Assembly: GCA_015039465.1 (NCBI GenBank)
Contig: MU130237.1
Location: 124,001-188,000 of the forward strand
DNA from: Phlegmacium glaucopus
Lineage: Eukaryota > Basidiomycota > Agaricomycetes > Agaricales > Cortinariaceae
DNA length: 64,000 bases
Direction: 5' to 3'
Below, piece by piece: positions 25,736 to 36,471 of this stretch. Below the pieces are notes generated by a model, which worked only from the letters and a program-made list of their open reading frames with translations, did not search any database and was not told the DNA's origin. Numbering within the stretch: position 1 is the first letter of the stretch; each line of letters starts with the position of its first letter. Position numbers and translations under genes: made by a program.

Positions 25736-26786
25736 TTATTTAAGGCTCGACGACATATTGCCTGTATCATCAATTCTAGTGTCGGTGGCACTAGGCATCA
25801 ACGCGTTTTTCTTCTTGCGTCGTCTTTTCCGCTTCTTCTTTGGACTACTTGATGGCGTCCCTTCAGGATCAGAGTCGCGATCACTATGAGGTCCATTTAA
25901 GTTGAGCAACGGCCTTTTCAAAAGATCGAGAGGAATCGATTTGTGTCGAGGTTGTATATTCAACACCGGTGTGGATGTAAGGGAGACATTTACTGTCCGT
26001 TGACTTTGGGGAGTTCGATTGAAATCTAATTCTTCCGGTTTCATGAATAATAAAATCGAGTTCGTTGAGAAGGTGCAGACTACTCACGTGCACTACGTGG
26101 AGGTGTCGATGGAGGGTTGAGAACGTCACTTGAACCATTGCAAAGAAGGGAGGAAGCCCCAACATTACAACCCTCAATATCGTTCTCCACTTTTAATTTC
26201 TTCCGTTTCTTTTTCTTCTTGGACGGTGAAAGTGTTGGGCTATTGGGTTCAGGTCCATCAACGCACTGGTTATCCGCTTCTTTGGGAGAAACCGTTATTG
26301 ATTGTATTGGTTGTGGGTTTGCGTCTTCATGGTCAATGTCCTTGTCTTTTTTCTTTTTCTTTCCATGTACAATGTCAAATGGATCATATTTCGGCCTTTT
26401 CTTGATCGAATTGGCTCTGCTCTCCCCCTCACTGTCTGAGGGTTGCCGCTGTGCCATGGCATCATCATGTTCCCTAGAACGCTTTGTAACAGCAAGTTTT
26501 CCTTTGAGACGAGCAGTTTCTCTGGTAGTAGAATTATAACCTTCGGGTATAGAGGCACCAACACCTAACCTGGGAGTACGTTAAGCATTGATTTCAGAGA
26601 GAAAGAGGTATCATACCTGGCAGGCCGTTGCATATATTCCGAGAGCTCCTTTTCTAAATCCTTTTTATGAGAATTTCTGGGAATTTTTTGAGGTTGGATC
26701 CATGAGGAGACAAGGTTTTGGGCAAAGGACATCGAAAGGTCTATCTGAGCCTGAAGAGCCTCAGTGTCAATCGTATCCTCGTCCAT
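25736..26786 (-). CDS. DUF3245-like lysine-rich nuclear protein
   Basis: The N-terminus MDEDTIDTEALQAQIDLSMS followed by FAQNLVSSWIQP resembles the DUF3245 domain of fungal proteins of unknown function. The rest is highly basic and low-complexity, with several nuclear-localisation-like runs (KKRPKY, GKKKKKDKD, SPSKKKKKRKK, SPKKKRKRRRKKK) and Ser/Thr-Pro sites. This suggests a nuclear or nucleolar protein. Exons are separated by short introns; the stop is at 25736. The true start is ATG 26786, because the codons further upstream include only GTG. It begins 14 bp from the divergent GEMIN2 start. Confidence 0.6.
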
Positions 26787-26800
26787 GGTGGCCACTGACG

Positions 26801-28152
26801 ATGGAGTATCGGAGGCAAAGGACGGTTATCGGTCCGGCCTGGCTTGCTTCAAACCATCATCTTATGAAACGCAAAAGAGAAGAACTCGATGACTCTGACG
26901 ACGATGAGCCAGCATATGGTAAACAAATTCTTCCTGTCGCAAATTTACCACAGGATTTCAACGAGCAACCCGCTGATGGCATGCAGTACCTGTTTACCGT
27001 TCGGTATGTGCTAACTTTATTTACCATATTTCTTCATTATTTTAAATCTATATCTAGGAGAGACGCCCGCCACTTACCAGATATAGTTCGAGCACCTAAT
27101 CCTTATGAAGAACCTGAGCTACCATCGTCTGCAGCAGATGTAATAAACCCCACTATCCAATCTTGTCTGCCTTCTGAAGAATGGCGAGAGCTATTCGAGT
27201 TTAGGTTTCAGAACTTTCGAAAGGTACGTTGTTTGGATTGTACACTCTTTCCAGATCTTCACACTATATTTTTTAGAACTTAAACCAACCAACAATACAT
27301 GTTGGACCTGAAAATTACGTTGGAGGTCGGGTGATGCCAGACAAGAAAGAACGAGATATGTGGTGGGCTTTCCTGGCTGGAAAGCCTGAGTCAGACTGGA
27401 ATCCACCGAAGAAAGCAAAAAAACAAAATACTAACGCAAAAAAGCCACACACATATACCTCAGGGCTGCACGCCTGGCCTGATAGTTCTCCTCAAGATCT
27501 GCCACAGCCACAGGAATTTGTGCAAAACAACGATGAAGGCGAAGTCGAACAAGTATTGAGAGTAGATCCTGCTGAATCTCTGCCCAGCCCGGTGGGAACC
27601 CCACTGCCATTCGATTCTTTTGAAAGCGTTGGCCAGTTGCCTTCAAGCTCCTGCCTTGCTCCTAATAAAGTGGTGTTTGAACCTCGAGAACCTACACCTA
27701 GGATTCTCAAATTAATTGATGAGGTTCGCAGTTTCCTACTCCATGGTTGTTCAAAGGCTAATGGTTTGTGTTAGCGGGTGGCCTTGCATCTACTCATGTA
27801 CTTCACATACTGGATCAACCTCCATCTTCAGGTATCAAATTCCTCCCATTTTCCAACGGAGTCCCATGCCAGATGGATTTTTTCTCTGTTATCTCGAATT
27901 GAAGATTACATCTCTGCAGACGACATGCATCTTTTGCGCAATCTAGCTCGTGCGTGCCTAGGATTGATGAAGGAGCTCAGGCAGAAGAAATCTTCGTCTC
28001 AATCGGATGCTGCTTTCCGCATCGCCAGCGCAGGAAGAATGCGAGAATCTTCCTGTTGGGTCATTATCACGGCGATTGCAACAGTTTGGAAACAACGGGA
28101 TCTTTGGATAGACGCTGAAGACTTGCTCAGAACACATTCACTCCCGCCTTGA
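26801..28152 (+). CDS. GEMIN2: Gemin2/SIP1, SMN-complex snRNP assembly factor
   Basis: Gemin2 binds the Sm ring during spliceosomal snRNP assembly together with SMN. The N-terminus (MEYRRQRTVIGPAWLA) is followed by LPVANLPQDFNEQPADGMQY, LFTVRRDA, then EWRELFEFRFQNFRK, a family pattern. A Lys-rich and Pro-rich linker leads to the C-terminal helical domain: LMYFTYWINLHLQ, ARWIFSLLSRIEDYIS and LLRNLARACLGLMKEL. Several introns. The same frame stays open upstream, antisense to the DUF3245-like gene, so the ATG at 26801 is chosen because conserved sequence begins there; MKRKREELDD further in is an alternative. Confidence 0.82.
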
Positions 28153-28276
28153 ACGTTATCATCGAAACATCACTCAATGAATATCTTCCAAATTGCCCGC
28201 AAACATATGTACACCGCTACTTACGCCATTCAGGTGAATAAATTTCTGACCACTTGCAATATCGGATAACGGCCTG

Positions 28277-29314
28277 TTACCTGCCTCCAGGTTCACGGAT
28301 CATCTTTGAACGTAGGATTTAGTGAGAAGCAAACGAAATCATCATTCTTCGAGCTACTTACAATCTTAATTGTCACCGGCATATCATGCCATCTAGGATT
28401 TTGATCTCCTAGGACTACGTCGGCAACACTCTTGAAATGATGCACTTTGTAAAACTCTGTTTTGTGAAGATCATTGGATTGCACCATGGTCGTTTGGCCC
28501 ATTAAATCGGCCTGGTTATATATGGCTCGTCTGAGAACTTCAACAGGTCTCCAATGACGTGACTTACCAGGCTGGTAACAGAATTCAAAAGGGTACCATC
28601 GTAATTCCGTCCCTGGCTCTGGGGTTCGGTTGCCAGAACCATGATCTTTACCATGTCTTTCACGCGTTCTCCAATGGCCTGACGTATAGCATCCCCTAAC
28701 TTCTTTTCGTATTCCTCGTTTCTCTGGGAATTCATATGAATAAGTACCCTTGGCCATGATTTCGATATTCACCTTGCGCTGTTCAGCAGAACCTAATTTT
28801 CCTGTTAATGCCGAGGTTATCTCTTTTGTCAACCAACTAAAGGCTCTGTCAAGAGGGCCTTTTGGCTCAGACTCTACTACTCCCGGTTGTCTATGGCAAA
28901 TGATTCGTCAAGAACGAACCCTTCCAACAGAACAGGTGACCTACGCAATGATGAAGCTCCCACCAGAATCAATGGTGAGCGACACTTTCTTGGGAATCCA
29001 GAGCCATATGAGCGTGCTCATAAGTGCTCTGGTCACGATTTCCACGATAGGAGTCTGTTTCTGGCCCTATAATAAAGCTGGAACATACATTTTCCCCAAA
29101 GTTGCAACGTGAGACTCACGTCATGTAAATAACGCATGAGAGGATCATCTACAGATGCTTTTGACCATGCTCCCGCTGCTCTCCATGCATGGCCTATTTA
29201 CTTTTTGTGTCAGCGAGAGCAGTACGATCACTGGTATGACGACCCACCTTGGCGGAGCGGCATCACATTATCTGCAACTTGAATGGCTGGCTTTTCGTCA
29301 TCGATTCTATGCAT
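28277..29314 (-). CDS. GNAT-family N-acetyltransferase
   Basis: Seven exons reconstruct a protein of about 245 residues: MHRIDDEKPAIQVADN, HAWRAAGAWSKASVDDPLMR, GQKQTPIVEIVTRALM, then QPGVVESEPKGPLDRAFSWL, RNEEYEKKLGDAIRQAIG, ADLMGQTTMVQSNDLHKTEF and a short last exon MIREPGGR. The acetyl-CoA-binding motif A region is MVLATEPQSQGRNYDGTLL, matching the Q/R-x-x-G-x-G/A pattern loosely (the second glycine is replaced). The closing VHHFKSVADVVLGDQNPRW is like the beta-hairpin that ends fungal GNAT proteins. Substrate unknown. The exon chain was derived by hand and individual joins could shift. Tail-to-tail with GEMIN2. Confidence 0.6.
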
Positions 29315-30353
29315 GGTTTCTGCGACAAATGGACTAGACGAACAGTGAAGGAGCATTGAAATCCACTTGAATCGAATGTGATTATTCCTATCATATATTA
29401 AATGATGTTGAAAGCGCTGCGGATCGCAGCAACTTTTTGTTTACTGCGGTATCTCCCCATCCCATTGGGACGTTCAAATTGAAAGATGGCAGATAGAAAC
29501 TGGTATCAATCGACATAGATAAGCAGTTCGTACCAATACTCAGTGCTTCACCCTTATTTATGATACGCAGTCAGCATATGCATTTAAAATTATTTTACCA
29601 TCAGCCTGGAGACGCATTTTCTTTTGGCACTGAGATTCTCGAACAGTCTGTCGGAATGAAGGCAATGGACGAGAAGCAATTTAATATTAAACTAGGTATT
29701 TCATGCCATGCAGGGTTATCGCCCCCACTTGCCCAACGGTTATAATATATGGAACTTGGTGTTATTTCTATTGCTCGATTGAAGCCACCATGGTCCGTGA
29801 CGCAGCCTGGCCTCTCGAAATCATCAAGTCATTATAACCACAAGAGGCCTTGCATTTGAATGGAAGACTACTCGAGCTGTAACTACGATATTGGCCGAGT
29901 GGTTCTGTAATAAGAAGATTGGTGTAGAGCATGTCGACCACGTCCCACGACAAATTAGGCTCGGTTATCATAGCCCCCTGACTCTGAGGCTCGAGGCCCG
30001 GGCCTCTAGCCTCCTCAAATTTCAGCTTCATTTCTTTATGATTCCTTTTTACGGAGTTAGTATTACTTTTTTTCCGTGTCAATTTCAGTCCTGCAGAGTA
30101 CAGGCTCAACAATGTAACACCTACTATGGTTAGCATGACTTACTTACTGCCAGTGTGCGTTAATCGCTTGCGACAAGGCAACAGTGAGCCGTGAGGACTT
30201 CAAGTTGAATCCCCATTTGGTTAGTTACGGGATCACATGACCGTAAATCAGTTCATTCCGTTAACCTTCCATGCCATCGGACTCCCCTCAAAAACCTTTC
30301 TTTTTTAAGTCCCTTCACCTTCCACCACTATCTTTCCTAACGAATTTCCTGTA
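29315..30353. other. Intergenic region without a supported gene
   Basis: About 1 kb. Short ORFs on both strands (for example 29560-29745 and 29768-30136) have no recognisable motif. A stretch near 29892 looks superficially like the D-arm of a tRNA but does not fold as one. The last 100 bases should carry the promoter of the secreted GPI protein. Confidence 0.5.
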
Positions 30354-31061
30354 ATGCGTACTGTTGCTACTTTTTTGCTCTCTTTCGTCGCCTCCACCTT
30401 GGCGTACAGTGTTATCAACCCCAGCAGCTCAGTTGGGTGGACGAACCAAGGTTCCCAGAAGTAAGTATCGTTCATCAACGGCCTCAACCTACAACTCACC
30501 TCCTATTAGCCTTACATGGCAGCGCGTTTCCACCGACCCATTGAATTTCACCGTTGTTCTTGACAACCAGGTTCCTATCCTTCACAAGCCATATTTTTCA
30601 TTTTCTCATATCTTTCATTCGTAGCATGTTACAGGCTTTCAGAGGGAGGTTTTAGCTGCACTAGTCGATGGCACAGCAGGATTCACCCGACTTAACTCCC
30701 ACAACGGAGGATGGCCCACTGGCTCTGGTTTCCGGGTTAAACTTGTGAAAGACGACCAAAACCTCGATACTATTCTGGCCGAGTCCCAGGATTTCAACAT
30801 CACTGATGCCACGAGTGAAACAGGCCTCGGAACGTATGTTTTTTTCTGATTTCTCACACTTTAATGGTCCCTTTGATTGACTTTGCCCTTAGCACGAGCT
30901 TCTCGTTTATCACTTCCACGCCAACACCGACAGGTGCAGACAGCTCTGCTGCATCTGAAACCAGTCCCATTACCATTGCTACCGCTGGTGCCGCCTCCTC
31001 TTATCCTGTTCAGACTGGCCTCCTGGCCCTTTTCTCTCTCCTCGGTTTCGCTCTTGCCTAG
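30354..31061 (+). CDS. Secreted Ser/Thr-rich GPI-anchored protein (Kre9/Knh1-like)
   Basis: Four exons. A signal peptide (MRTVATFLLSFVASTLAYS) is followed by the pattern VINPSSSVGWTNQGSQSLTW and STDPLNFTVVL, typical of the fungal Kre9/Knh1-related domain found in cell-wall proteins. ESQDFNITDA closes the domain. A Ser/Thr-rich linker (SFITSTPTPTGADSSAAS) and a hydrophobic C-terminus (VQTGLLALFSLLGFALA) complete a classic GPI-anchor layout. Length about 190 residues. Probably at the cell wall or plasma membrane; exact role unknown. Convergent with the chromate-transporter-like gene. Confidence 0.75.
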
Positions 31062-31325
31062 TAAGGCAACGGCAAAAGAAGGTCCCAAAAGGGACGTCCT
31101 GTCTTTTATGGTTCACGTTTAGGTTGACTAGCGTCGTGGATTATTACTACATTTTGGACACCCAGAAACTTCTTTATAGTCGCTTCTTTTATAATTAATT
31201 ACGTAGAGCGTCTGGTGTTCTATGTTGTCATTCGGACATCGGTTCTTGTATACCCATCTTCCATCAAACGAGAATGTTCAAAAATTTATCATAAGCTGGA
31301 CCGCCACGGCTACTACTAGTACATA

Positions 31326-32987
31326 CTACAATTGCAAGCGATGTCCAACGGCTCCCCACCAAGCCAAACCTGCTGCTCCTCCAATTAAGATAGCTACGGC
31401 TGGAGGAACAGAGAACCATTCCACAGCCGTGAAAGTCGTAGCAGCAATTACTAACCACCAAGGCTCTTGCCCCAAACTCGCTCCCTGATTATTTTTTGGA
31501 GTAAGATATCCAATCTCCCAGAGTCTGTAAACCGCCGTAAAAATGAAGCCCACGGCAGTTGCGTTCACACCACGCAAAATACTGACGACTTCTCTTCGCT
31601 TCCTCAACCGACTCCAGAGACTTTGAAAGGCGATAGATAACCAAAGACCAGGAGTGAATATACCCAAGAAGCCAAGTATCGCGCCAACAACACTGGGAAT
31701 GGATTTGGAAGCGGTTGGTCCAACAACGCTGAGAGCACCGAGATAGACTGCAAAATTGAAATTAGGTCCAGGCATGGCCTGAATGACTGCCAATCCCAGA
31801 AGAAAATCACGTGGTGAAACCCATCCAGGGTCAACAACGTAATTACGCAGGAGAGGGATGACGACGGGTCCTCCACCGAAAATAATGGTGCCTGCGAGGA
31901 ACATGTTGTTGAATAGGGAGAGTGGTAGAGGTGCAGGATGTAGTGCTCCACGCAATGATAAGAAAACAGTGAGTGCCGCTAAGAACCCGATGATCAAAGC
32001 CAATCCAACTTTGACTGGGATTGAGTGGTCGATCTGCGAGGACTGGACGACAGGCGTGAGAATTTGATCTTCGTCATTCGTTCGAGAAGCAGCGTCAACT
32101 GCCGTGATGGATGTGATCTGTCTTTGATGAGGACCTTGGTTTTCTGTACTTGGAATATCATGTTCACGTTTGATGTCTTCTATTGGAATGCTTTGAATGT
32201 TGTCACCATCTTCTGGTTGTGGGAAGCTCGACCGTCTTCTATTTCTCCTCTTCAACCATCCTTTCACCCATGATTGACCGAAACGGTCCCATATGAGTGT
32301 CACCAAACCTCCAAATACGAGTAAGACGGGGAAGTACCATAAAGCACTGAAGCACAACCCCGCAGATCCACCGAAGGCCAATAAAATCCTCGTTAGAGGA
32401 TCTGTAATCGCCTTTCGTGCAAGCTGTACGGCAGCGAGTGCTATGATCCCGACTGTCGCTGCATTGACCCCAGAAAGAAGAGCGTAGACTGGGTTGGGGA
32501 GGTGTTCACCGATACGTTGCACGCCCAGGGACAGCCCGTACATGCCAATCGCGCCTGGAAGGGCCCAAACAAAGAAAACGAACAGAGCTGGTATCATCCC
32601 GGCATGGATCTGGGCAATGTTAAAAAGCATCTTCGTGGATGCCGGACCAGGCAATGCCTGAGTGATGGCAAATAACTCTTGATACTTTAAATAAAAAAAC
32701 CAAGTTCAACAAGAGGGAAAAAAAGATATGAAAGGAGAAATCACCGTTTGCTCATCGAGCCAAGCAGGTTTTCCAACACTGTCTACAAATCTTCGGTGTA
32801 AAATCTGGAAATGAACGGGTGGGCCACCAAAGGCGGTAAATCCTAGATCGTAAGTACGTAGGAAGACATCCGATAGACGTGACGTGAGTTTCGATGTGTT
32901 AGCCTGATAATTAGGAGTCGTATGACTGTGTCCATTGTCAGGCCTTAGTCGACGGAGCACAGTGTTGATGAGGGCGTCGAATGCCAT
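31326..32987 (-). CDS. Chromate ion transporter (CHR/ChrA) family membrane protein
   Basis: Two-domain CHR-family transporter. Exon 1 carries TYDLGFTAFGGPPVHFQILH, matching the conserved N-terminal FGGP-type motif. Exon 2 begins YQELFAITQALPGPASTKML, the family QALPGP motif. The second half repeats the pattern: NNMFLAGTIIFGGGPVVIPL and AVIQAMPGPNFNFAVYLGAL. The halves are joined by a charged loop with KRRNRRRSS. Overall about 530 residues with ten or more predicted membrane segments. In bacteria the family exports chromate; fungal members may carry sulfate or another oxyanion. The start is ATG 32987, as the codons further upstream lack ATG. One intron of about 80 bp. Confidence 0.88.
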
Positions 32988-33090
32988 GCAAAGCCTACTG
33001 TGGGCTACCGTTGACAACAGGTGATTCGCGCGGCCCGGGTAGTCTCCTAAAACATATGTAATGTGGGTTTACCGTTGGTTGTGCTGGGTT

Positions 33091-33509
33091 TGTTATCTGC
33101 CCGGCAAAGTCCGAAAAGAGCATGGTTCGCCAATATTTTAACCATTGTGAGCTCAAAAATGAGGATTAAAGTGAGCTCTTAGCGTGAATTCATGAAAACC
33201 TATGTTTAGAATGATCCTATCTCTTAAAATATATGAAAGGTGCCTTTGTTGAGGGTGTAAAGATCAATATGTTATCTGCCTGAGACTTATGTTATCTACC
33301 ATAGCCAATCAGAGGCCTTTGTTATCTGCCAACTGGAACATTTTGTTCCCATTACTTCAGTTTAAATTATTATGCTCCCAATTTTTTAATTTACAACCAA
33401 ATAGAATTTTACTACCATCATGGATATTTTCATATTTTACTAGTGTGCTGGAAGAGAAAAATTGTTCCGAATGTAAATTTCTTGCCTGCATAGCCACATG
33501 TTATCTGCC
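33091..33509. promoter_or_regulatory. Cluster of five GATA-type 11-mers
   Basis: TGTTATCTGCC occurs at 33091-33101, 33270-33280, 33320-33330 and 33499-33509, with a one-base variant (TGTTATCTACC) at 33290-33300. On the reverse strand each reads GGCAGATAACA, containing the AGATAA core bound by fungal GATA factors. Conservation beyond the core suggests one specific factor or a shared repeat origin. Function not demonstrated. Confidence 0.5.
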
Positions 33510-33667
33510 ATGCCTACAGATTTATACATTGAGACTCTGTCAAGCTATTAAATACAAATGCAAGCTGACCTTAATTTAATTAATGGATGTGCAACTATAA
33601 TTCAGTAAAAAAAAGAAGTTATTCAGAATTGTGAACAGTACAAAAGAAGTACAAAAGATAGTGTACA

Positions 33668-33684
33668 TGCGCGCTTTGCGCGCA
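33668..33684. repeat. Perfect 7-bp GC hairpin
   Basis: TGCGCGC, a TTT loop, then GCGCGCA, embedded in AT-rich DNA and followed by a run of A. It is a strong local inverted repeat of unknown role. Confidence 0.6.
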
Positions 33685-33882
33685 AGAAAAAAAAAGGTCA
33701 TTCATATTAAGGCAATAATTAAGCATGTTTTTCCATTTTTAATTCTCTCCCACATCTTTTTTCATTTTTTGGATACCCAGTACTATGAACGGTAAACCGT
33801 AATGTGAACATTCTGATGACTATTATACGGCCCGGGAGCTCCGCTTGGTTATATGCCGGCAATCCTGAAATGGTATCATATC

Positions 33883-35031
33883 ATGGCAGGAAATAACTCT
33901 TTCGAACATCTCTTACCTCCAACTTGGAAGCAACAAGTAGCTGGCTGGCTAGCGGAAGATACTCCAAGCTTCGACTACGGAGGATACGTCGTCGGAGACG
34001 TGTTGCGTGAGGCTTTCCTCTTCGGAAAAGGTTCTCAACCTGCAGTACTGGCGGGGTCACCCTTTGTCGATGAGATATTTGCTCAGCTAGATTGCAAGTA
34101 TGTCTTGGTATTATAAGAACATAAACGATTTATTGATATTTCCCAGAGTGGAATGGCATGTAAAAGAAGGAGACACATTCGAACCTGTGAAACATATCGC
34201 AACCGTCAAGGGCAAAGCTCGATTTTTGCTCTTGGGTGAGCGGGTGGCACTCAATCTGCTTGCTCGATGTAGTGGAATTGCAACCAAGTTGGTGAATCAT
34301 CTGTTCTCTGACCTATCTCTCATTATTGCATTTTCAGGTCAAAAAAGATCAAAGATCTAGCAAGAAGTTACGGGTTCAATGGCACGATCGCGGGAACACG
34401 GAAGACAACTCCTGGTATGTTTTTCATGCAGAGTCTGAAGCTTGTCCATCCCGATCCCAGTTGGCAGGATTTAGATTGGTTGAAAAATATGGCATGTTGG
34501 TTGGAGGGATTGATTCCCATCGTCATGATCTCTCAAGCATGATCATGCTGAAGGATAATCATATCTGGTCATCCGGTCTGGCAATTTCTTCTTACTCAAA
34601 GGCAGCCAAGAAATTCATCAACATTAATAATAGGTTCAATCACTGCAGCCATTCAGCAGGCGCGTCAAGTAGGGGGTTTCAGCCTTCTTCTTGATGTTGA
34701 GGTCCGTTCAGAAGCTGAGGCCGACGAGGCAATTGAGGCCGGTGCAGATGTCATCATGCTAGATAACATGGAAGGCAGCGAACTATTAAGCGTTGCCAGA
34801 GCTTTGAAAGAGAAGTGGAAGGGACAACGAAAATTCCTCTTTGAGTCGAGCGGGAATATCACAGAAGCTAATTTGCAGGAACGAGCCATCAATGGTAAGC
34901 CTGACGGCCAAATGGTTTTCACCATTGACTGATTTTTACTTGCAGAAATCGACATCCTAAGTACCAGTGTGGTTCATCAATCAGTGCAACACATCGATTT
35001 CAGTCTGAAGATTCAGAAACCTAAACCTTAG
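33883..35031 (+). CDS. BNA6: Quinolinate phosphoribosyltransferase (nicotinate-nucleotide pyrophosphorylase)
   Basis: Converts quinolinate and PRPP to nicotinate mononucleotide, CO2 and pyrophosphate in de novo NAD synthesis. Exons give [58 protein letters not shown] and the catalytic block [12 protein letters not shown], then [20 protein letters not shown] and [10 protein letters not shown]. The barrel end has [32 protein letters not shown] and LSTSVVHQ. Length about 300 residues, normal for the family. The start is placed at ATG 33883 ([13 protein letters not shown]), since homologues begin near this; an in-frame ATG 30 bases upstream is possible. Its stop is 49 bp from that of the convergent ACMSD-like gene. 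Confidence 0.92.
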
Positions 35032-35080
35032 CTTAGATCTTCGAATATAACAATAGAAATGTAACTTTATTGCCTGATTA

Positions 35081-36395
35081 TCATCCTTCTAGCATGAACA
35101 GGGATAGCGCATTTTCTCCGCGCACGCCATCCTTGTCATCTTGACTCCAACCTTGCACATTGTCGATGGCATCCAAGTTTTCTGTTACACTCTTCCATTT
35201 GTCGCTGGCGGCAAGAGGAGGGAAGAATGGATGATCGGTGCCGAAAAGCATGCTCTTGCTTCCCACACTTCTACTAGGAGCTCCTCTGATGTGCAAACCC
35301 TGTTTGTATCTATCAGCCCGTGCAATGACATCGCTCACGAAACCAAGTTCTTCTGGTCCATATGCTACTGCATCGAGATAAAGCCTTCCAAGGTAGTAAC
35401 GTGCATCGTGTTTAAGTCTTGACGCGACGACAGGATCATGGTCAATGCAGGAGGCTAAGCGCGATGAAAGTGCAGGCAGAGCACCCCCTGAGTGAGCAAG
35501 GAGAAGTTTAAGGGATGGGAACTTGTCCAATACACCTGACAGTATTAGACGTGTTGCTGCCTTATTTAATACTAGCTTTAGACTGAAGGCTTGAACGAAA
35601 ACAGTGGTAGACGTAAACTCACGGTTGTAGTTTCGAAAGGGAATCCTAAAGCAAGTGGAAGAACATGACCGTTATCGTTTTCACCCCAAGCTTGTGCATC
35701 AACTCCGTAATGCGGATGGAGGAAGACGACAAGACCAGCTTTCTCAATAGCAGCCCACACGGGGTCAAGGGCTTCATCGTCGAGTCCCTTCCCAATACCA
35801 CGTGTTCCCATGATCAAGCCACGCAAGTGTGGTAGATTGGCTATCTGGTGAACACTTTCAAGAAGAGCCAAAGTGGAGATCTCTGGAACGAGGGGGAGAA
35901 GACCAAAGCCATACAATCTCTTGAGCTGGAGCCGAGCGATAGTTGGCGAAGTTGAACAATATTCTTCAAGATCGTTGTTTAATTCTGAGGCAAGATTGCG
36001 GGCTTGTGATGCAGGCAGAAAATCTAGCCATGGATTAGCGGTGCTGAATAGTTTCAATGGAGTCAAAAAATCGGGTATTGGGAAGTATTGGTAGCCAGCT
36101 ACCTGACCACAGACACATCGATGCCGTGTCTATCCATGAATTTTAGTTTCTCTAGTGGTCAACGAATGAGTTTACGCCAACTAATACTAAAAAACATGAT
36201 GATCATACGTTCTCTATCCCAGTATTGTGAGTTGACAGGTCTGCCTCCGCTGGGTTCATGGTCCAAAATGAGTAGTCTTTCGTCTGTAGGGTTTGTAGAG
36301 CGAATAAAAGGGACTGAAGTGCGAGATCTCAGTAGGGCAGCATATCTTGGAAGGTATATATGGGTATGTATGTCCACGAGTAGCTTACGGGACAT
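35081..36395 (-). CDS. ACMSD-like amidohydrolase/decarboxylase
   Basis: Amidohydrolase-superfamily protein most like 2-amino-3-carboxymuconate-6-semialdehyde decarboxylase. The N-terminus MSRKLLVDIHTHIYLPRYAA carries the metal-binding HxH. Later exons give STANPWLDFLPASQARNLAS, YGFGLLPLV, LRGLIMGTRGIGKGLDDEAL, the metal ligand region VVFLHPHYG, KLLLAHSGGALPAL and the closing metal-binding aspartate in MLFGTDHPFFPP. Length about 365 residues, close to the family. The ATG at 36395 is the first in frame, since the upstream extension begins with TTG. Related decarboxylases (for example of resorcylate) share the fold, so the substrate is inferred; the neighbouring BNA6 favours the ACMSD reading. 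Confidence 0.8.
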
Positions 36396-36471
36396 GGCTG
36401 AAGGGGATCGAATTACCCAATTGGGGTAACACGGAAGCAAAAGGACTTCCTTGGGCGTCAAGATCTCGTCA

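Larger units (their letters stand above)
32988..33882. other. AT-rich divergent intergenic region with repeated GATA-type 11-mers
   Basis: About 0.9 kb between the divergent ChrA-like and BNA6 genes. It is strongly AT-rich with no supported ORF. It contains five near-identical TGTTATCTGCC words and a perfect GC hairpin, listed separately. It should carry promoters for both genes, and may include remnants of a transposable element. Confidence 0.55.

Noticed and set aside
26117..26539. 140-codon + strand ORF with Phe runs
   Set aside because: Antisense shadow of the lysine-rich DUF3245-like gene; poly-Phe is the complement of AAA/AAG codons.
29890..29960. Sequence resembling a tRNA D-arm (GGCCGAGTGGTT)
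   Set aside because: No matching acceptor stem, anticodon arm or T-arm can be folded downstream.
32025..32487. Short + strand ORFs inside the ChrA-like gene
   Set aside because: Antisense to a well-supported membrane protein with conserved motifs.
33668..33700. GC hairpin as a possible Helitron 3' end
   Set aside because: No CTRR terminus follows at the right distance on either strand and no 5' TC end was found.
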